Source: CAXRDE01 sp964229355 (GTDB lineage Bacteria; Cyanobacteriota; Sericytochromatia; UBA7694). From it: a stretch of 64,000 bases of DNA. This document shows positions 8,564-17,666 of the stretch, piece after piece. The position numbers and the translations under genes were made by a program. Each line of letters begins with the position of its first letter. Positions within the stretch are counted from its first letter, which is position 1. Location: assembly GCA_964229355.1 (NCBI GenBank), contig CAXRDE010000004.1, forward strand, positions 124,001 to 188,000, given 5' to 3'. Below the pieces are notes generated by a model. That model was not told the DNA's origin and did not search any database. It worked only from the letters and a program-made list of their open reading frames with translations.

Positions 8564-9689
8564 AAGTAAGGGACTTATTTTGATTGTTGATGATGTGCCC
8601 CAAAACCTACAGGTCCTCAGATCCACCCTACAAAAAGCAGACTACCGCATTGCGGCCGCCAACAACGGAGAAGTGGCCCTTCGCTATTTGCAAAAAAACA
8701 CGCCTGATTTGATTCTTTTGGATGTGATGATGCCTGTTTTAAATGGTTTTGAGGTGTGCCAGCAGATCAAGGCCCAGGAACATCTTAAAGATATTCCCAT
8801 TATCTTTTTAACCGCTCGCACAGAAAAAGAAGATGTGGTGAGTGGTTTTGAGGCTGGCGGTGTGGACTATATCACCAAACCCTTTAACATGGCCGAGTTG
8901 ATGAGTCGGGTGAAAACCCATATTGAACTTAAACAGGCCCGTGACACGATTTTAAATATTAATCAGGAGTTGGTAGAGCTCAACGACGAAAAAACCGAAT
9001 TGATGCACATTGCCTCTCATGACTTGAAAAATCCGCTGACGGCGATTCTGATGCATGCGCAATCTCTGGTGGATCGCAGTAGCGATGATCCTGAAAACCT
9101 GGAAAGCGGTGAAGCGGTCTTGCGTTCAGGCAAAAAAATGCTGGATATCATCACCAATCTGCTGGATATCCAACGGCTTGAAGCGGGCAAAGAAAGCTAC
9201 AATCCGGAACTTATCGATCTGATTGAATTGGTTTCGCAAAGTTTAAAAGACCACCAACGCCACGCCCATAAGAAAAACATTGACCTGCAGTGGCAGCCCG
9301 AAAACGAACTGTTTTTTACCGAGAGCGACTGGCGTTTGCTCCAGCAAATTCTCGATAATCTGCTGTCAAATGCGCTCAAGTACTCGCCCCCGGGCAGTGG
9401 TGTGCGGGTAGCGCTTACGGCTTCACCGGATCAAGAACATATCTGTTTGGCGATTTCTGACTCAGGTCCAGGTTTTACAGCGGAAGATCGTGAACACATG
9501 TTCAAGAAGTTTGCGCGTTTGTCGGCGCGTCCCACTGCCGGTGAGGACTCCACGGGGTTGGGCTTGTCCATCGTGAAGCGTTTGTGCACCCTTCTGGGGT
9601 TACAGCTGGAGTTAGACAGTGCGCCCGGCGAGGGCAGTTGTTTTCGACTGCTTTTACCCCGTCAATCCTTTGATCTTGAAGCGCTGTAA
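8535..9689 (+). CDS. Response-regulator/histidine-kinase fusion (REC-HK)
   Basis: A 384-residue cytoplasmic protein with an N-terminal receiver (about 13-128: LILIVDD, phospho-acceptor in LILLDVMMP, Lys in YITKPF) joined by a coiled coil to a HisKA domain (His162 in ASHDLKNPLTA) and an HATPase (DSGPGF, STGLGLSIV). Such REC-kinases usually act downstream of a hybrid kinase: phosphorylation of the receiver gates the kinase. The start is TTG at 8535, chosen because GGAGG lies six bases upstream; this places it 29 bases inside the preceding kinase gene. The pair therefore probably forms one phosphorelay. The output regulator is not visible. Confidence 0.92.
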   Translation: MTKQTLQNPRSKGLILIVDDVPQNLQVLRSTLQKADYRIAAANNGEVALRYLQKNTPDLILLDVMMPVLNGFEVCQQIKAQEHLKDIPIIFLTARTEKEDVVSGFEAGGVDYITKPFNMAELMSRVKTHIELKQARDTILNINQELVELNDEKTELMHIASHDLKNPLTAILMHAQSLVDRSSDDPENLESGEAVLRSGKKMLDIITNLLDIQRLEAGKESYNPELIDLIELVSQSLKDHQRHAHKKNIDLQWQPENELFFTESDWRLLQQILDNLLSNALKYSPPGSGVRVALTASPDQEHICLAISDSGPGFTAEDREHMFKKFARLSARPTAGEDSTGLGLSIVKRLCTLLGLQLELDSAPGEGSCFRLLLPRQSFDLEAL

Positions 9690-9696
9690 ATAGGGT

Positions 9697-11457
9697 TTAA
9701 TTGGGCTTTACTTTTAAGGCGTTGAGCTCTTCCGGGCGCGAAGGCTGAATGCCTTTATAGGTAATAATATCCTGTGAAATTTGTTTGAACACCGGTACTG
9801 CCGTCATCGAGGCATAGTGGGCGGTTTTGGGGCTGTCGAAGAGGACAAAAATAACGTATTCTGGCTTATCGGCAGGCAAAACCCCCAGAAAGGAAGCCAT
9901 TACGTCTCCATTGTAACGGCCATTGACCACCTTGTCAGCGGTGCCGGTTTTTCCGCCCATGACGTATCCAGGAATTTTGGCCACGCTCGCCGTGCCGCGA
10001 TCCTCTTCCACCACGGTGCGCATCATTTCTAAGACCTTTTCAGCGTTGCTTTCGGACAGGGTGCGGTATTTTTTGGTGGGAAACTCTTTAATAATATCGC
10101 CATCAGGAGACACGATGCGCTGAATAATGCGCGGCTCAACCCGAATCCCTTTGTTGGCAATAGCTGAAGCGGCGGTTACAATCTGTAGCGGCGTCACCGC
10201 GACACCCTGACCATAGGTGATTGTGGAATGCCGGCCCGGACGCCAGGGCAAGGGCGGTAGAATGCCGGGAACTTCGCCATAGAGGCCTGAGCTGGTTTTT
10301 ACACCAAAGCCAAAGCGCGTCATTAGACCGCGGTAGCGCTCCGGGCTAATACGCCGTCCTAAAATACTTGAACCCACGTTGCTGGAGACCTGCAAAATCT
10401 CAAAGGGTTTCAAATAGCGTACGCGCCCAGGGGGTTGGTGGTGATCGTGCAGGGGCCATCCGTCGAGCATGATCATGGTGGGAGTAGGAATAACCTCGTC
10501 CACATGGGTTTTTCCCGCTTCAAGGGCTGCTGCGACGGTGAAAATTTTCATGGTAGAGCCGGGCTCGTAGACATCGGTCACGCCCCAGTTTTTAATGCGG
10601 GGGTCCCAGCCTTTGGCGGTAATCTCGTTGAGGTCTACCGACGGGTTTGTGGCCAAAGCCAGCAGATCCCCATTGCGGGAGTCCATAATAATCACCAATC
10701 CCCGATCGGCCTGGGTGGACTCTATGCCTTTTTGTAACTCACGCTCTGCAATGTACTGAATGTTTTCATCAATGGTGAGCATGACCTTGTTGGCCTTAGA
10801 TTTTTCGGTGAGAAAGGGCAGGTCGCCATCGGTACGCAAGAGTTCGTTGCCGTAGGCATCGGTTAAAATGCCCACTTTGCGGGTGCCGCCCTCAAGAAAT
10901 TGGTCAAAGGAGCTTTCAATGCCTTCACGGCCTTTATTGTCGATGTCGGTATAGCCAATGAGCGAGGCGGCCATGGCGTTGTGGGGGTAGACCCGCTTAC
11001 TTTCTCGCAAGAGGCCAATGCCGGGCAATTTGAGTTTACGAATCTTTTCGGCCACTGCATCATCTTGTTTACGGGCCAGATAGTGCCAGTATTTTTTCTT
11101 GAGGGCCTCGTTGAGCTCTTCGGGCTTTTGGCCCAGAATGGTGGCCAATTGCGCTATTTTTTCTTTGTTTTCTTCGGGCTTGAGGTGCTTGGGTTCCACA
11201 TACACCGCGTACGCCTGTAAGTCTAAAGCCAGTTTATTGCCTTCACGGTCGGTAATAATACCGCGTTTGCCCGCCAGGCTGACCATTTTCTGCTGTTGTT
11301 CAGAAGCCATGGCGCTAAAGTCAGGATAGCGCACGATTTGTAAGTAAGCACAGCGGGCACCCACCACCAAAAAACCCAACAACACAGCCAGATAAATCTG
11401 CTGTGTACGTTGATCGATGGTTTTGTTAAAGGGTTTAAACCCCGGGCTCTGTGGCAT
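9697..11457 (-). CDS. ftsI: FtsI-type class B penicillin-binding protein
   Basis: A membrane-anchored peptidoglycan D,D-transpeptidase of division. It has an N-terminal transmembrane helix (about 22-42), a PBP-dimer domain (about 55-220) and a transpeptidase domain with active-site Ser301 in PGSTMK, the SSN triad and the KTGTA motif near residue 500. The length of 586 residues and the position 21 bases after an FtsL-like gene and after rsmH match the start of the conserved division-cell-wall cluster. The cluster stops here: murE, mraY and others do not follow, and the next gene converges. Confidence 0.92.
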   Translation of the reverse strand: MPQSPGFKPFNKTIDQRTQQIYLAVLLGFLVVGARCAYLQIVRYPDFSAMASEQQQKMVSLAGKRGIITDREGNKLALDLQAYAVYVEPKHLKPEENKEKIAQLATILGQKPEELNEALKKKYWHYLARKQDDAVAEKIRKLKLPGIGLLRESKRVYPHNAMAASLIGYTDIDNKGREGIESSFDQFLEGGTRKVGILTDAYGNELLRTDGDLPFLTEKSKANKVMLTIDENIQYIAERELQKGIESTQADRGLVIIMDSRNGDLLALATNPSVDLNEITAKGWDPRIKNWGVTDVYEPGSTMKIFTVAAALEAGKTHVDEVIPTPTMIMLDGWPLHDHHQPPGRVRYLKPFEILQVSSNVGSSILGRRISPERYRGLMTRFGFGVKTSSGLYGEVPGILPPLPWRPGRHSTITYGQGVAVTPLQIVTAASAIANKGIRVEPRIIQRIVSPDGDIIKEFPTKKYRTLSESNAEKVLEMMRTVVEEDRGTASVAKIPGYVMGGKTGTADKVVNGRYNGDVMASFLGVLPADKPEYVIFVLFDSPKTAHYASMTAVPVFKQISQDIITYKGIQPSRPEELNALKVKPN

Positions 11458-11478
11458 GGCGGCTCTTTTCAGATGGTT

Positions 11479-11928
11479 TTAAAAACCCAACGGGGGCTGA
11501 ATAGGATAAGACGCATGGGTAGAGTCCACGTGTTGAGCGGTTTGATTGGCGCTAACCACGGTTTTTGAGGAGATGTGAATATAGCGATAGCTGTCAGCTG
11601 CCTGCATGCCCATGGCCTGAGCGCGCTTTTCTACCACTGGCAAGGTGCTGAGTTCGGCCAGTTGGGCGTGTAGGCCATCGTTGCTTTCGCGCAGTTGAAT
11701 AATCGACTGCTGTTTTTGGTTGGCATGGCTTTCCAATAAGACGGTATGAAAATACAGCATAAAGGCGGTGACCAAAAGCCCAAAGACAGAAAAAATCCAG
11801 ACATTTGAAATGCCCACGGTGCGGGTGCGTTTGCCAATGGGGATTTGGCGAATTTCGCCAGCGCTACTACCCATGGTTAAAGATGAAAGACGAGAAACCT
11901 GGTTTAATAAGGTATTTGTTGCAGCCAT
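11479..11928 (-). CDS. FtsL-like septum protein
   Basis: A 149-residue bitopic membrane protein: basic cytoplasmic N-terminus, one transmembrane helix (about 44-64, VWIFSVFGLLVTAFMLYF), then a short coiled coil ending in VVEKRAQAMGMQAAD, the typical tail of FtsL/DivIC proteins. It sits between rsmH and ftsI, the canonical ftsL position, and has an AGGATAAGC ribosome binding site. FtsL recruits and activates the septal FtsWI synthase together with FtsB and FtsQ. Sequence conservation in this family is low, so position carries much of the weight. Confidence 0.8.
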   Translation of the reverse strand: MAATNTLLNQVSRLSSLTMGSSAGEIRQIPIGKRTRTVGISNVWIFSVFGLLVTAFMLYFHTVLLESHANQKQQSIIQLRESNDGLHAQLAELSTLPVVEKRAQAMGMQAADSYRYIHISSKTVVSANQTAQHVDSTHASYPIQPPLGF

Positions 11929-11983
11929 GCTTATCCTATTCTACTCAATTCAGTTCAGTTCAATGCGTAACTCAGCTTATGTC

Positions 11984-12985
11984 TTAACCGTCTATCGGGT
12001 GCTCAATCCGATAAGCGGTACGCAGTTTCGCACTGCGCGAGGGCGGGTTTTCCTGGATTTCATCTGCTCCAGGGACCTGCATTTTGCGCGGCCGCTCCAA
12101 TAATGGATGCGTGTCGCAGGTACAGACCGGTTGTTTTGGGGGACAAACACAGGTTTGACTCATTTCCCGAAACGCCTGTTTTACACGGCGGTCTTCTCCA
12201 GAATGGAAAGAGATCACCGCTATTTTACCACCGGGCTTGAGTAAACGTACAGCCACCGGCAGTACTTCTTCTAAAGCCCTGTATTCTTCGTTTACCGCAA
12301 TGCGCAGGGCCTGGAAAATTCGTGTGGCAGGATGCATCTTATCCCGTTGCGGAATATGCTTTGCCACAAGGTCTGCTAACTGGCGGGTGCGGGTAAAGGG
12401 TTCCTGGACTCTGGCTTCTACAATCCAGCGGGCAATACGTCCGGCAAAACGTTCTTCGCCAAACTCCTTAAACAGCGCCTTAAGTTCATTCGTGCTCAGT
12501 GAATTCACCAAGTCTGCTGCTGAAGGCGTATTTTCCTGCGGATTCATACGCATGTCCAACGGGCCGTCCGACATCAAAGAAAACCCGCGTTCAGCTTCTT
12601 TGAGCTGAAAAATTGAGGTTCCTAAGTCCATTAGAATGCCATCTAACGGCGGTATGTCATAGGCCTTCGCCCAGTGATCGAGTTCTGCAAAATTGCCATG
12701 AATTAACGCAAAAGGATAACCCACCGCGCTCAAACGACGGGTTGCCAGCTCAAGTGTTCTGGGGTCTCGCTCAATACCCCAGAGAAAACCTTTTGGGCCA
12801 ACGGCAGCCAACAGTGCAGAAGCATGACCAGCTCCACCAATAGTACAGTCCAGAATTTTCGCCCCCGCTTGAGGTGACAAAAAATCAAGAACTTCCTTAC
12901 GCATGACCGAGTAATGAGATAATTCTGCACTGTTGGCAGTTTTTTCTATTTCGGTAATGGGCAAGTCCATTGCTTTCTTAATCAT
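11984..12985 (-). CDS. rsmH: 16S rRNA m4C1402 methyltransferase RsmH
   Basis: RsmH (MraW) methylates N4 of C1402 in the ribosomal decoding site. Features: HYSVMRKEVLDFL near the N-terminus, the SAM-binding motif ILDCTIGGAGHA, DGILMDLGTSIFQL, FSLMSDGPLDMRM, and the C-terminal ISFHSGEDRRVKQAF. Length 333 is normal. It heads the leftward division cluster; mraZ is not present upstream. The start at 12985 has a poor ribosome binding site, and an ATG five codons later is equally possible. A TGT-GACAAT -10-like element lies about 32 bases upstream. Confidence 0.97.
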   Translation of the reverse strand: MIKKAMDLPITEIEKTANSAELSHYSVMRKEVLDFLSPQAGAKILDCTIGGAGHASALLAAVGPKGFLWGIERDPRTLELATRRLSAVGYPFALIHGNFAELDHWAKAYDIPPLDGILMDLGTSIFQLKEAERGFSLMSDGPLDMRMNPQENTPSAADLVNSLSTNELKALFKEFGEERFAGRIARWIVEARVQEPFTRTRQLADLVAKHIPQRDKMHPATRIFQALRIAVNEEYRALEEVLPVAVRLLKPGGKIAVISFHSGEDRRVKQAFREMSQTCVCPPKQPVCTCDTHPLLERPRKMQVPGADEIQENPPSRSAKLRTAYRIEHPIDG

Positions 12986-13052
12986 CTTAACGCTTTCTTA
13001 TCATAAACACTTGTGCTATTGTCACACATTCTCACCAGAGGGGACAAGAAAG

Positions 13053-13412
13053 TTAAGCGCTTTTGCGTTCAATAAACTCCAGGGTATTGCCATCGGGGTC
13101 TAAAATGGCCAGGAGTTTGCCGATTTCGGTTTCCACGCTTTGCTGGGTTTTGACACCTCCGGCTTGAATGGCGGTGTGTAAGGTCTTTTCAATGTCATCG
13201 ACCCAAAAAGTCATTTGATGACGGTTTTGGCGGGCTTCTACTTTGGCGATATCGTTGGGAACGAGGGTAAACAAAAGCTGACCCAGCTCGCCCTGATAGA
13301 AGGTGCCTTCAGGGGTGTTCACAGCCTCTAACTTGGCCTGAAAGACCTGATTGTAAAAATGGCGCATGGCGGCCATGCGGGTGGTCGCTAAAGCAATACG
13401 AACGAGATGCAT
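13053..13412 (-). CDS. VOC (glyoxalase/bleomycin-resistance fold) protein
   Basis: A 119-residue single-domain protein of the vicinal oxygen chelate superfamily. It shows MRHFYNQVFQ near the N-terminus, the central VDDIEKTLHTAIQAGG segment and the terminal ILDPDGNTLEFIE, all characteristic of the beta-alpha-beta-beta-beta fold. The substrate cannot be inferred; members include lyases, dioxygenases and drug-binding proteins. I use the ATG at 13412 because GGAG lies 8 bases upstream; the frame opens two codons earlier with TTG. Confidence 0.85.
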   Translation of the reverse strand: MHLVRIALATTRMAAMRHFYNQVFQAKLEAVNTPEGTFYQGELGQLLFTLVPNDIAKVEARQNRHQMTFWVDDIEKTLHTAIQAGGVKTQQSVETEIGKLLAILDPDGNTLEFIERKSA

Positions 13413-13476
13413 ACACAAAACTCCAACAGTTCAGATTAGATGTTCAGTGTAACCTATTCCCCTGGGGTCGGGGGCA

Positions 13477-14766
13477 TCAAAGGGCTTGAATGGCGTCCAT
13501 ATAGCGCTTTAAGTAACCGATGGTGGCAAGGGTGGCTTCATAAGCGCCCACGGGGTTGTAGTCTACTCCGTCGGGAATGTTATCGGTAATGGCGTGGGAA
13601 GCCAGGCGAATATGGCCATGGGCAAAGGCGTCTTGAATGCTATGTAGGCCGTATCCAATTTCTCGCTCAGCCTGTTCAAATTCACCCCGCTTTGCCAGCT
13701 CAAGGGCTGCATCTAAATGGCGTTGTGCCCAAATAAAGCGGGTGTCCCCTTTTTCGGGCTGGTGTTTATTTAAGTTAAAGTGACGGCTGGGGCGGGCATT
13801 GGGGAACGCGTCGGTGTCTCCGTATTCGGTGACGTTTAAATCCATATCGAAGTTGGCGGTGCCAAAGCGCACGGCCTGATCATGGCTAAAGCCCAGTTGG
13901 GTAGCAATGGCGTAAGTGCCGTAATTGTGCGGGGTTTCGCCGGGCTTGGGAACGCCCATATGAAAGTCATCTTCAAACAGGGCACCCAGTTCTGTAGGGG
14001 GGCTGTTTTTAAAGTAGCGGTCGAAATAGTCCTGGCTTTGCATGGCTATGTTTTGGGAAGCAAAGCGGCTGAGTAAATTGTCGCGGTAGTGGGCTTTGAC
14101 CTGTTCCGCGGGCAGTACGGGCTTCTGGGGAATCCCTTTGGCGGGGACGGCATCGTTGATCCAGCTCTGGGCTTTGGTGTCTTTGCGCTCAAAGTAATAT
14201 TTATCGGCCAGATTCGCCACTTTATCGAAGGTTTTGGGGAAGCGTTCAAAGAACCAGAAAAAGGTTTTTTGAGCCGCTTGTAACACTTTTGAGACTTCTT
14301 CGGAGTGGGGGGTGTAATCAATGGTAGTCAGCAGGTGATGTACCCCTTTGTCGTTGCGGCCATAGGTTTGTGCGCCTTCAATGCCCAGGGTCTTGAGAAA
14401 TCCCTGGGTGTCGTATTTTTCCTGGGCTTCCCCTTGAATCGAGGCAATGTAAGCGGCTTGTGAACGCTCATTTTGATAGGCAATGGGCTTGCCCGTGACC
14501 GTTTCAACCCAGTCGAAGATATTTTGATAATCTGCCTGGGTGCGGGGTTTTGGCGTTGCGGGGGCAGGCGTAAAAACATCTTTAAACAGCTGGTTGGGCA
14601 GGTTTAGGCGGGGAGATTGAGGGGTTTTTAAAGCGGGTTTGCGTACAGAATCTACCACCCAACGATCCGCAGCCGCTGGAGCTGATGCCACGGGCCGTGT
14701 GGGCCGAGGAAGTACAGCGGGTTGTTGGGTTAAAGTAGGGGTTTGAGAAACAGGAACAATACGCAT
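13477..14766 (-). CDS. PLC/nuclease-fold zinc protein, putative
   Basis: A 429-residue protein without signal peptide or transmembrane segment. The first 60 residues are rich in Pro, Thr, Gln and Ala and look disordered. The C-terminal half (about 250-420) carries spaced His and Asp motifs: HNYGTYAIATQ, HDQAVRFGTANFDMDLN, RHFN and HSIQDAFAHGH. This pattern resembles the zinc-binding helical fold of phospholipase C and S1/P1 nuclease, especially the QDxxAH element. Catalysis is therefore plausible but unproven. The ATG follows AGGAGAAGG, 11 bases after the preceding lipoprotein gene, so the two are probably one transcript. Confidence 0.5.
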   Translation of the reverse strand: MRIVPVSQTPTLTQQPAVLPRPTRPVASAPAAADRWVVDSVRKPALKTPQSPRLNLPNQLFKDVFTPAPATPKPRTQADYQNIFDWVETVTGKPIAYQNERSQAAYIASIQGEAQEKYDTQGFLKTLGIEGAQTYGRNDKGVHHLLTTIDYTPHSEEVSKVLQAAQKTFFWFFERFPKTFDKVANLADKYYFERKDTKAQSWINDAVPAKGIPQKPVLPAEQVKAHYRDNLLSRFASQNIAMQSQDYFDRYFKNSPPTELGALFEDDFHMGVPKPGETPHNYGTYAIATQLGFSHDQAVRFGTANFDMDLNVTEYGDTDAFPNARPSRHFNLNKHQPEKGDTRFIWAQRHLDAALELAKRGEFEQAEREIGYGLHSIQDAFAHGHIRLASHAITDNIPDGVDYNPVGAYEATLATIGYLKRYMDAIQAL

Positions 14767-14777
14767 ACGCCTTCTCC

Positions 14778-15530
14778 TTAATAAATAACGGGATCAAGAC
14801 CTTGAGCTTCTTTGGCCCAGTCTTGTAATTCACTTAAGCTGGGCGCATCAATGCCGTAGGTGACGCCGGTAATTTGCATAGAAACCACCATGGCTCCCAG
14901 TTCAAAGCTGCTGCGACGTGCCAGATCGGGTACGCTGGTAATGCCGCTGGCTACCAGCAGCCAGGCCTGATCTTTGTTCACGTCTTTCAGACGCAGCAAG
15001 TCAGCTTGCTCCACCCAAAATAAAACCTGGCGGCTAAAGTCTTTGGGGGCAAATAAACCTTCGAGTTTTAAGCGTAAAACCCAACGTCTCCAGGGGGAGC
15101 GGCCGGCTTGCAAAAACTCATAGGCATTGTCGATTCCCCATGACTTGGCTTTTTTGCCGTACTTGGGGTGGTAGAGAAACATTTCAATGTCTACATCTTT
15201 ACCCTGATCCGCAGACTGAGTAGAAAAAGAGCCGGTTTCGGCAGCGTGAGCAGCGTCTTCAGCCGCAATTTTGACTTCCGCCTGAGCGATTAAGCGGGCG
15301 ATGCTTTGACTTTCCTCAGCGGAAAACAGCTCTTCCTGGCTGGTGTCGCCCAGGTCAATGGCGTCAGGGCGCTGGTTGTCTAAAGCGCTCAAGGGGATGG
15401 GGGCAATCTCAGTAGAGGCAAGGGAAGACGCCTGGTTCAGGGGGGCAGTAGGCAAAGTTGCCATTTGCTGCTGGCAAGAAAATAAACCTGTAACCATTAA
15501 GACGCTTAAAAAACTGCTAGAAAACTTCAT
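14778..15530 (-). CDS. Lipoprotein with a DUF4332-like helical region
   Basis: A 250-residue predicted lipoprotein: short basic start, hydrophobic stretch and lipobox GLFSC with the modified Cys at 19. After a Ser/Ala-rich linker the C-terminal half contains LLRLKDVNKDQAWLLVASG and SVPDLARRSSFEL, resembling the helix-hairpin-helix-like repeats of DUF4332. Such domains bind DNA or proteins in other settings; what an exported copy does is unknown. It lies directly upstream of the PLC-like protein gene. There is no clear ribosome binding site. A TATACT promoter with dyad symmetry lies 44 bases upstream. Confidence 0.6.
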   Translation of the reverse strand: MKFSSSFLSVLMVTGLFSCQQQMATLPTAPLNQASSLASTEIAPIPLSALDNQRPDAIDLGDTSQEELFSAEESQSIARLIAQAEVKIAAEDAAHAAETGSFSTQSADQGKDVDIEMFLYHPKYGKKAKSWGIDNAYEFLQAGRSPWRRWVLRLKLEGLFAPKDFSRQVLFWVEQADLLRLKDVNKDQAWLLVASGITSVPDLARRSSFELGAMVVSMQITGVTYGIDAPSLSELQDWAKEAQGLDPVIY

Positions 15531-15564
15531 GATTTGTGTAAAACCTCTACTTTTTCACTTCACT

Positions 15565-15580
15565 TATACTTTTTAGTATA
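15565..15580 (-). promoter_or_regulatory. Palindromic -10 element upstream of the lipoprotein gene
   Basis: TATACT, four T, AGTATA forms a perfect 6-base inverted repeat; read on the minus strand its upstream half (15575-15580) is a good -10 hexamer for the lipoprotein gene starting at 15530. The symmetry could also make it a weak operator or a bidirectional start site. Confidence 0.4.
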
Positions 15581-15645
15581 GCGGAAGACCTCTGAAAACT
15601 TTCTCTTAGAGGTTAAATAAAGGTTAACTAAGAAATGTTTTTTGG

Positions 15646-16980
15646 TTAAAAATGCAGAAGGGCGGGGTCTGAGAAACGGTCTTTGAAAGCGTGAGGCAAG
15701 CGTTCACACACCAATACCTGCTCGGTTTGCTGCCATAAAAACACCTGGCCAAAATCTTCACTTTCACTTCGCCAGAGACCCGGTGCCACAAGCTCCGGTT
15801 GCTTTCCGGTACGGGCAATAAGCGTTTGATGGTAAGCGGCAGCAAATTCACTGGCTTCTGCCACGTTCTCCCACCGAGAGGCAAAGACAAAAAAAGGACC
15901 TTCATCTCCTGAAAGGACCGCATAACGGTCTCCAGACCAGCCCGAAGCAGCGGCTTTGGCCTGCTTCCAATCCAGGTGACGCTGAAAATACTGACGATAA
16001 CCCAGCTCTCCCCAGACCGACTCGCTGATAACCTGGGCCCCTGAAAACCAGGTGGAAAGATCCCAGTCGATGGATATAGGGGCGTCTCCCTGAGCGTAGG
16101 TGCGAGGGTGCAAAATATGCTTCGTAGAGGCAGGGGCATGGTCATAAAGGGTATGCATCTCTGACCAACTGAGGCCCTCACTTTGAAAGTAATTTACAAA
16201 CTGTGAGCCCTGCTGATAAGGGAAAATCAACTGTTCTTGAATAAATGGCGGTGCACTCTGAAAGGTTTTGAAGCTTGAGAGCAGCTTGAATTGATTGAGC
16301 AGCAAACCCACATTGGCAAAGAAACCTTGCAGGGGTTTTTTACGTTGGCTTTCCTGGAGATAGTTCATGGCGCTCACCGTGGCGTCACCTTCTACCAGCG
16401 CCATTAAGGCCAGCGTGGCATCATCGCTGGCTTTGCGCTCAGGGGCGTTAAGCAAGTCGTCTAAATGGTAGTGTTGATCTTGTAGGGCATGGGTCAGTTC
16501 ATGGGCAATGAGAATTTCTTGCTCAGCGCCTGTCATCTGCATACCTTCGATAAGCTTTAAAGCCTGCGTTTTGGGATCGTAAAAGCCCCCAATTTGTTCT
16601 GTGTAAAGGGCTAGCATAAAGCCGGGGTAGTCAAAATCTTGAGGGAGCATACCCAATTGTTGATAAAGGGCAGCATCGCTCTGAATTTTTTCAGGCGAAA
16701 TTTCGGTTTTGATTTTTTCTGCCAGCTCTGCTTTCAGGGCTTCACGGGTAATCACCGTCAGGTTGACGGGAGCCAGAATCGGGAGTTGTCGAAGCAGTGA
16801 AACTTCTTTTAAAATGCTCTCAATTTTTTGCAGGCTGTTGAAGCGACCGTCGGCGGCGGCCTTTTGGGCCTCTTGAGAGAGCTGAATCAATTCAGCTGCC
16901 GCGACAGGGCTCTGGGGCACCGCACTCAAACAAAGGCTGGTGACTCCAGCGGTGATGAGAAGACGAACGGGTATTTTCAT
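15646..16980 (-). CDS. Secreted HExxH zinc metallopeptidase-like protein
   Basis: A 444-residue exported protein with a signal peptide (MKIPVRLLITAG..., probable cleavage near VAAA). The zinc-binding motif HELTH (His160, Glu161, His164) lies in LIAHELTHALQDQH, and the stretch LALVEGDATV some 50 residues later could supply the third, gluzincin-type Glu ligand. The tail domain (about 330-444) is of unknown type. It is likely a peptidase in the periplasm or outside the cell; the substrate is unknown. The start follows AAGGA, 8 bases after the preceding lipoprotein gene, so the two are co-transcribed. Confidence 0.72.
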   Translation of the reverse strand: MKIPVRLLITAGVTSLCLSAVPQSPVAAAELIQLSQEAQKAAADGRFNSLQKIESILKEVSLLRQLPILAPVNLTVITREALKAELAEKIKTEISPEKIQSDAALYQQLGMLPQDFDYPGFMLALYTEQIGGFYDPKTQALKLIEGMQMTGAEQEILIAHELTHALQDQHYHLDDLLNAPERKASDDATLALMALVEGDATVSAMNYLQESQRKKPLQGFFANVGLLLNQFKLLSSFKTFQSAPPFIQEQLIFPYQQGSQFVNYFQSEGLSWSEMHTLYDHAPASTKHILHPRTYAQGDAPISIDWDLSTWFSGAQVISESVWGELGYRQYFQRHLDWKQAKAAASGWSGDRYAVLSGDEGPFFVFASRWENVAEASEFAAAYHQTLIARTGKQPELVAPGLWRSESEDFGQVFLWQQTEQVLVCERLPHAFKDRFSDPALLHF

Positions 16981-16988
16981 AAAGATCC

Positions 16989-17666
16989 TTAAGGCTGGGG
17001 TGTTGCAGAAGCCTGAGGTGAAGGGGCAACGGAAGGGGTTGGCTCAGGCGTAACCAACGAACTCCGCGGAATCAGTGGGGCGATGGTGCCTTCTGGCGAA
17101 GGCGTGGCAAAGGGATCTGCCGTGGGCTCAGGGGCGGTGACCGGTTGGCGCATACCGGGTAAAGCTTCTAACACATTTTCACATCGCCGATACTCTCTGG
17201 CGTTGGGGTCTCCCACCAGCTTGCGGCTAATGGCCAGGCCGTCGGGGCTAACGCTACCGGTGGAGTGAATATAGCCGGGTGGAAAAAAGGGCTTTTGCGG
17301 ATCGCGATTGCCTTCGATAAAACGCAGATCTTCAGTGACGACAAAACTGGTGCGCGCGGTTTTTCCCATCACAAAGGTGTTGTCAGCAATCGAAAAAATG
17401 GTAAATGAGGAACCGTCAGCGTAAGCTGGGTCAGAGCCAACGGGTCGCCAACAGCCGGATATATCCACATGGTGCTGGATGGCTGCGGTTTCGAGGGGGA
17501 CTTCAGCTCCGTTAGCCTGGGACTGTGGTGTGGGGGACGCTGCGGAGGGGGGGGCCTCAGTGTTTAGCGCTGCGGGCAGAGCGCAGGCTCCAAGGAACGC
17601 CACACTTACCCAAATCAGGAACCGGTTTGCCCCCCCTTTTTTTATGGGGGTTTTTAGGTGGTCCAC
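16989..17666 (-). CDS. Hypothetical lipoprotein with Pro-rich tail
   Basis: A probable lipoprotein of unknown function. I choose the GTG at 17666, which gives a basic start, a hydrophobic segment and the lipobox FLGAC with the modified Cys at 28; the frame is open a further 13 codons upstream, so the exact start is uncertain. A central domain (about 70-150) with two cysteines (SGCWRP and RRCENV) is followed by a Pro/Thr/Ser-rich tail. The chosen start overlaps the DUF4177 gene by 13 bases. It is co-directional with the metallopeptidase gene. Confidence 0.55.
   Translation of the reverse strand: MDHLKTPIKKGGANRFLIWVSVAFLGACALPAALNTEAPPSAASPTPQSQANGAEVPLETAAIQHHVDISGCWRPVGSDPAYADGSSFTIFSIADNTFVMGKTARTSFVVTEDLRFIEGNRDPQKPFFPPGYIHSTGSVSPDGLAISRKLVGDPNAREYRRCENVLEALPGMRQPVTAPEPTADPFATPSPEGTIAPLIPRSSLVTPEPTPSVAPSPQASATPQP

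Noticed and set aside
15624..16181. A 185-codon frame on the same strand as the secreted metallopeptidase
   Set aside because: It is the +1 shadow of that gene and shows no family motif; the gene itself has a signal peptide and HELTH.
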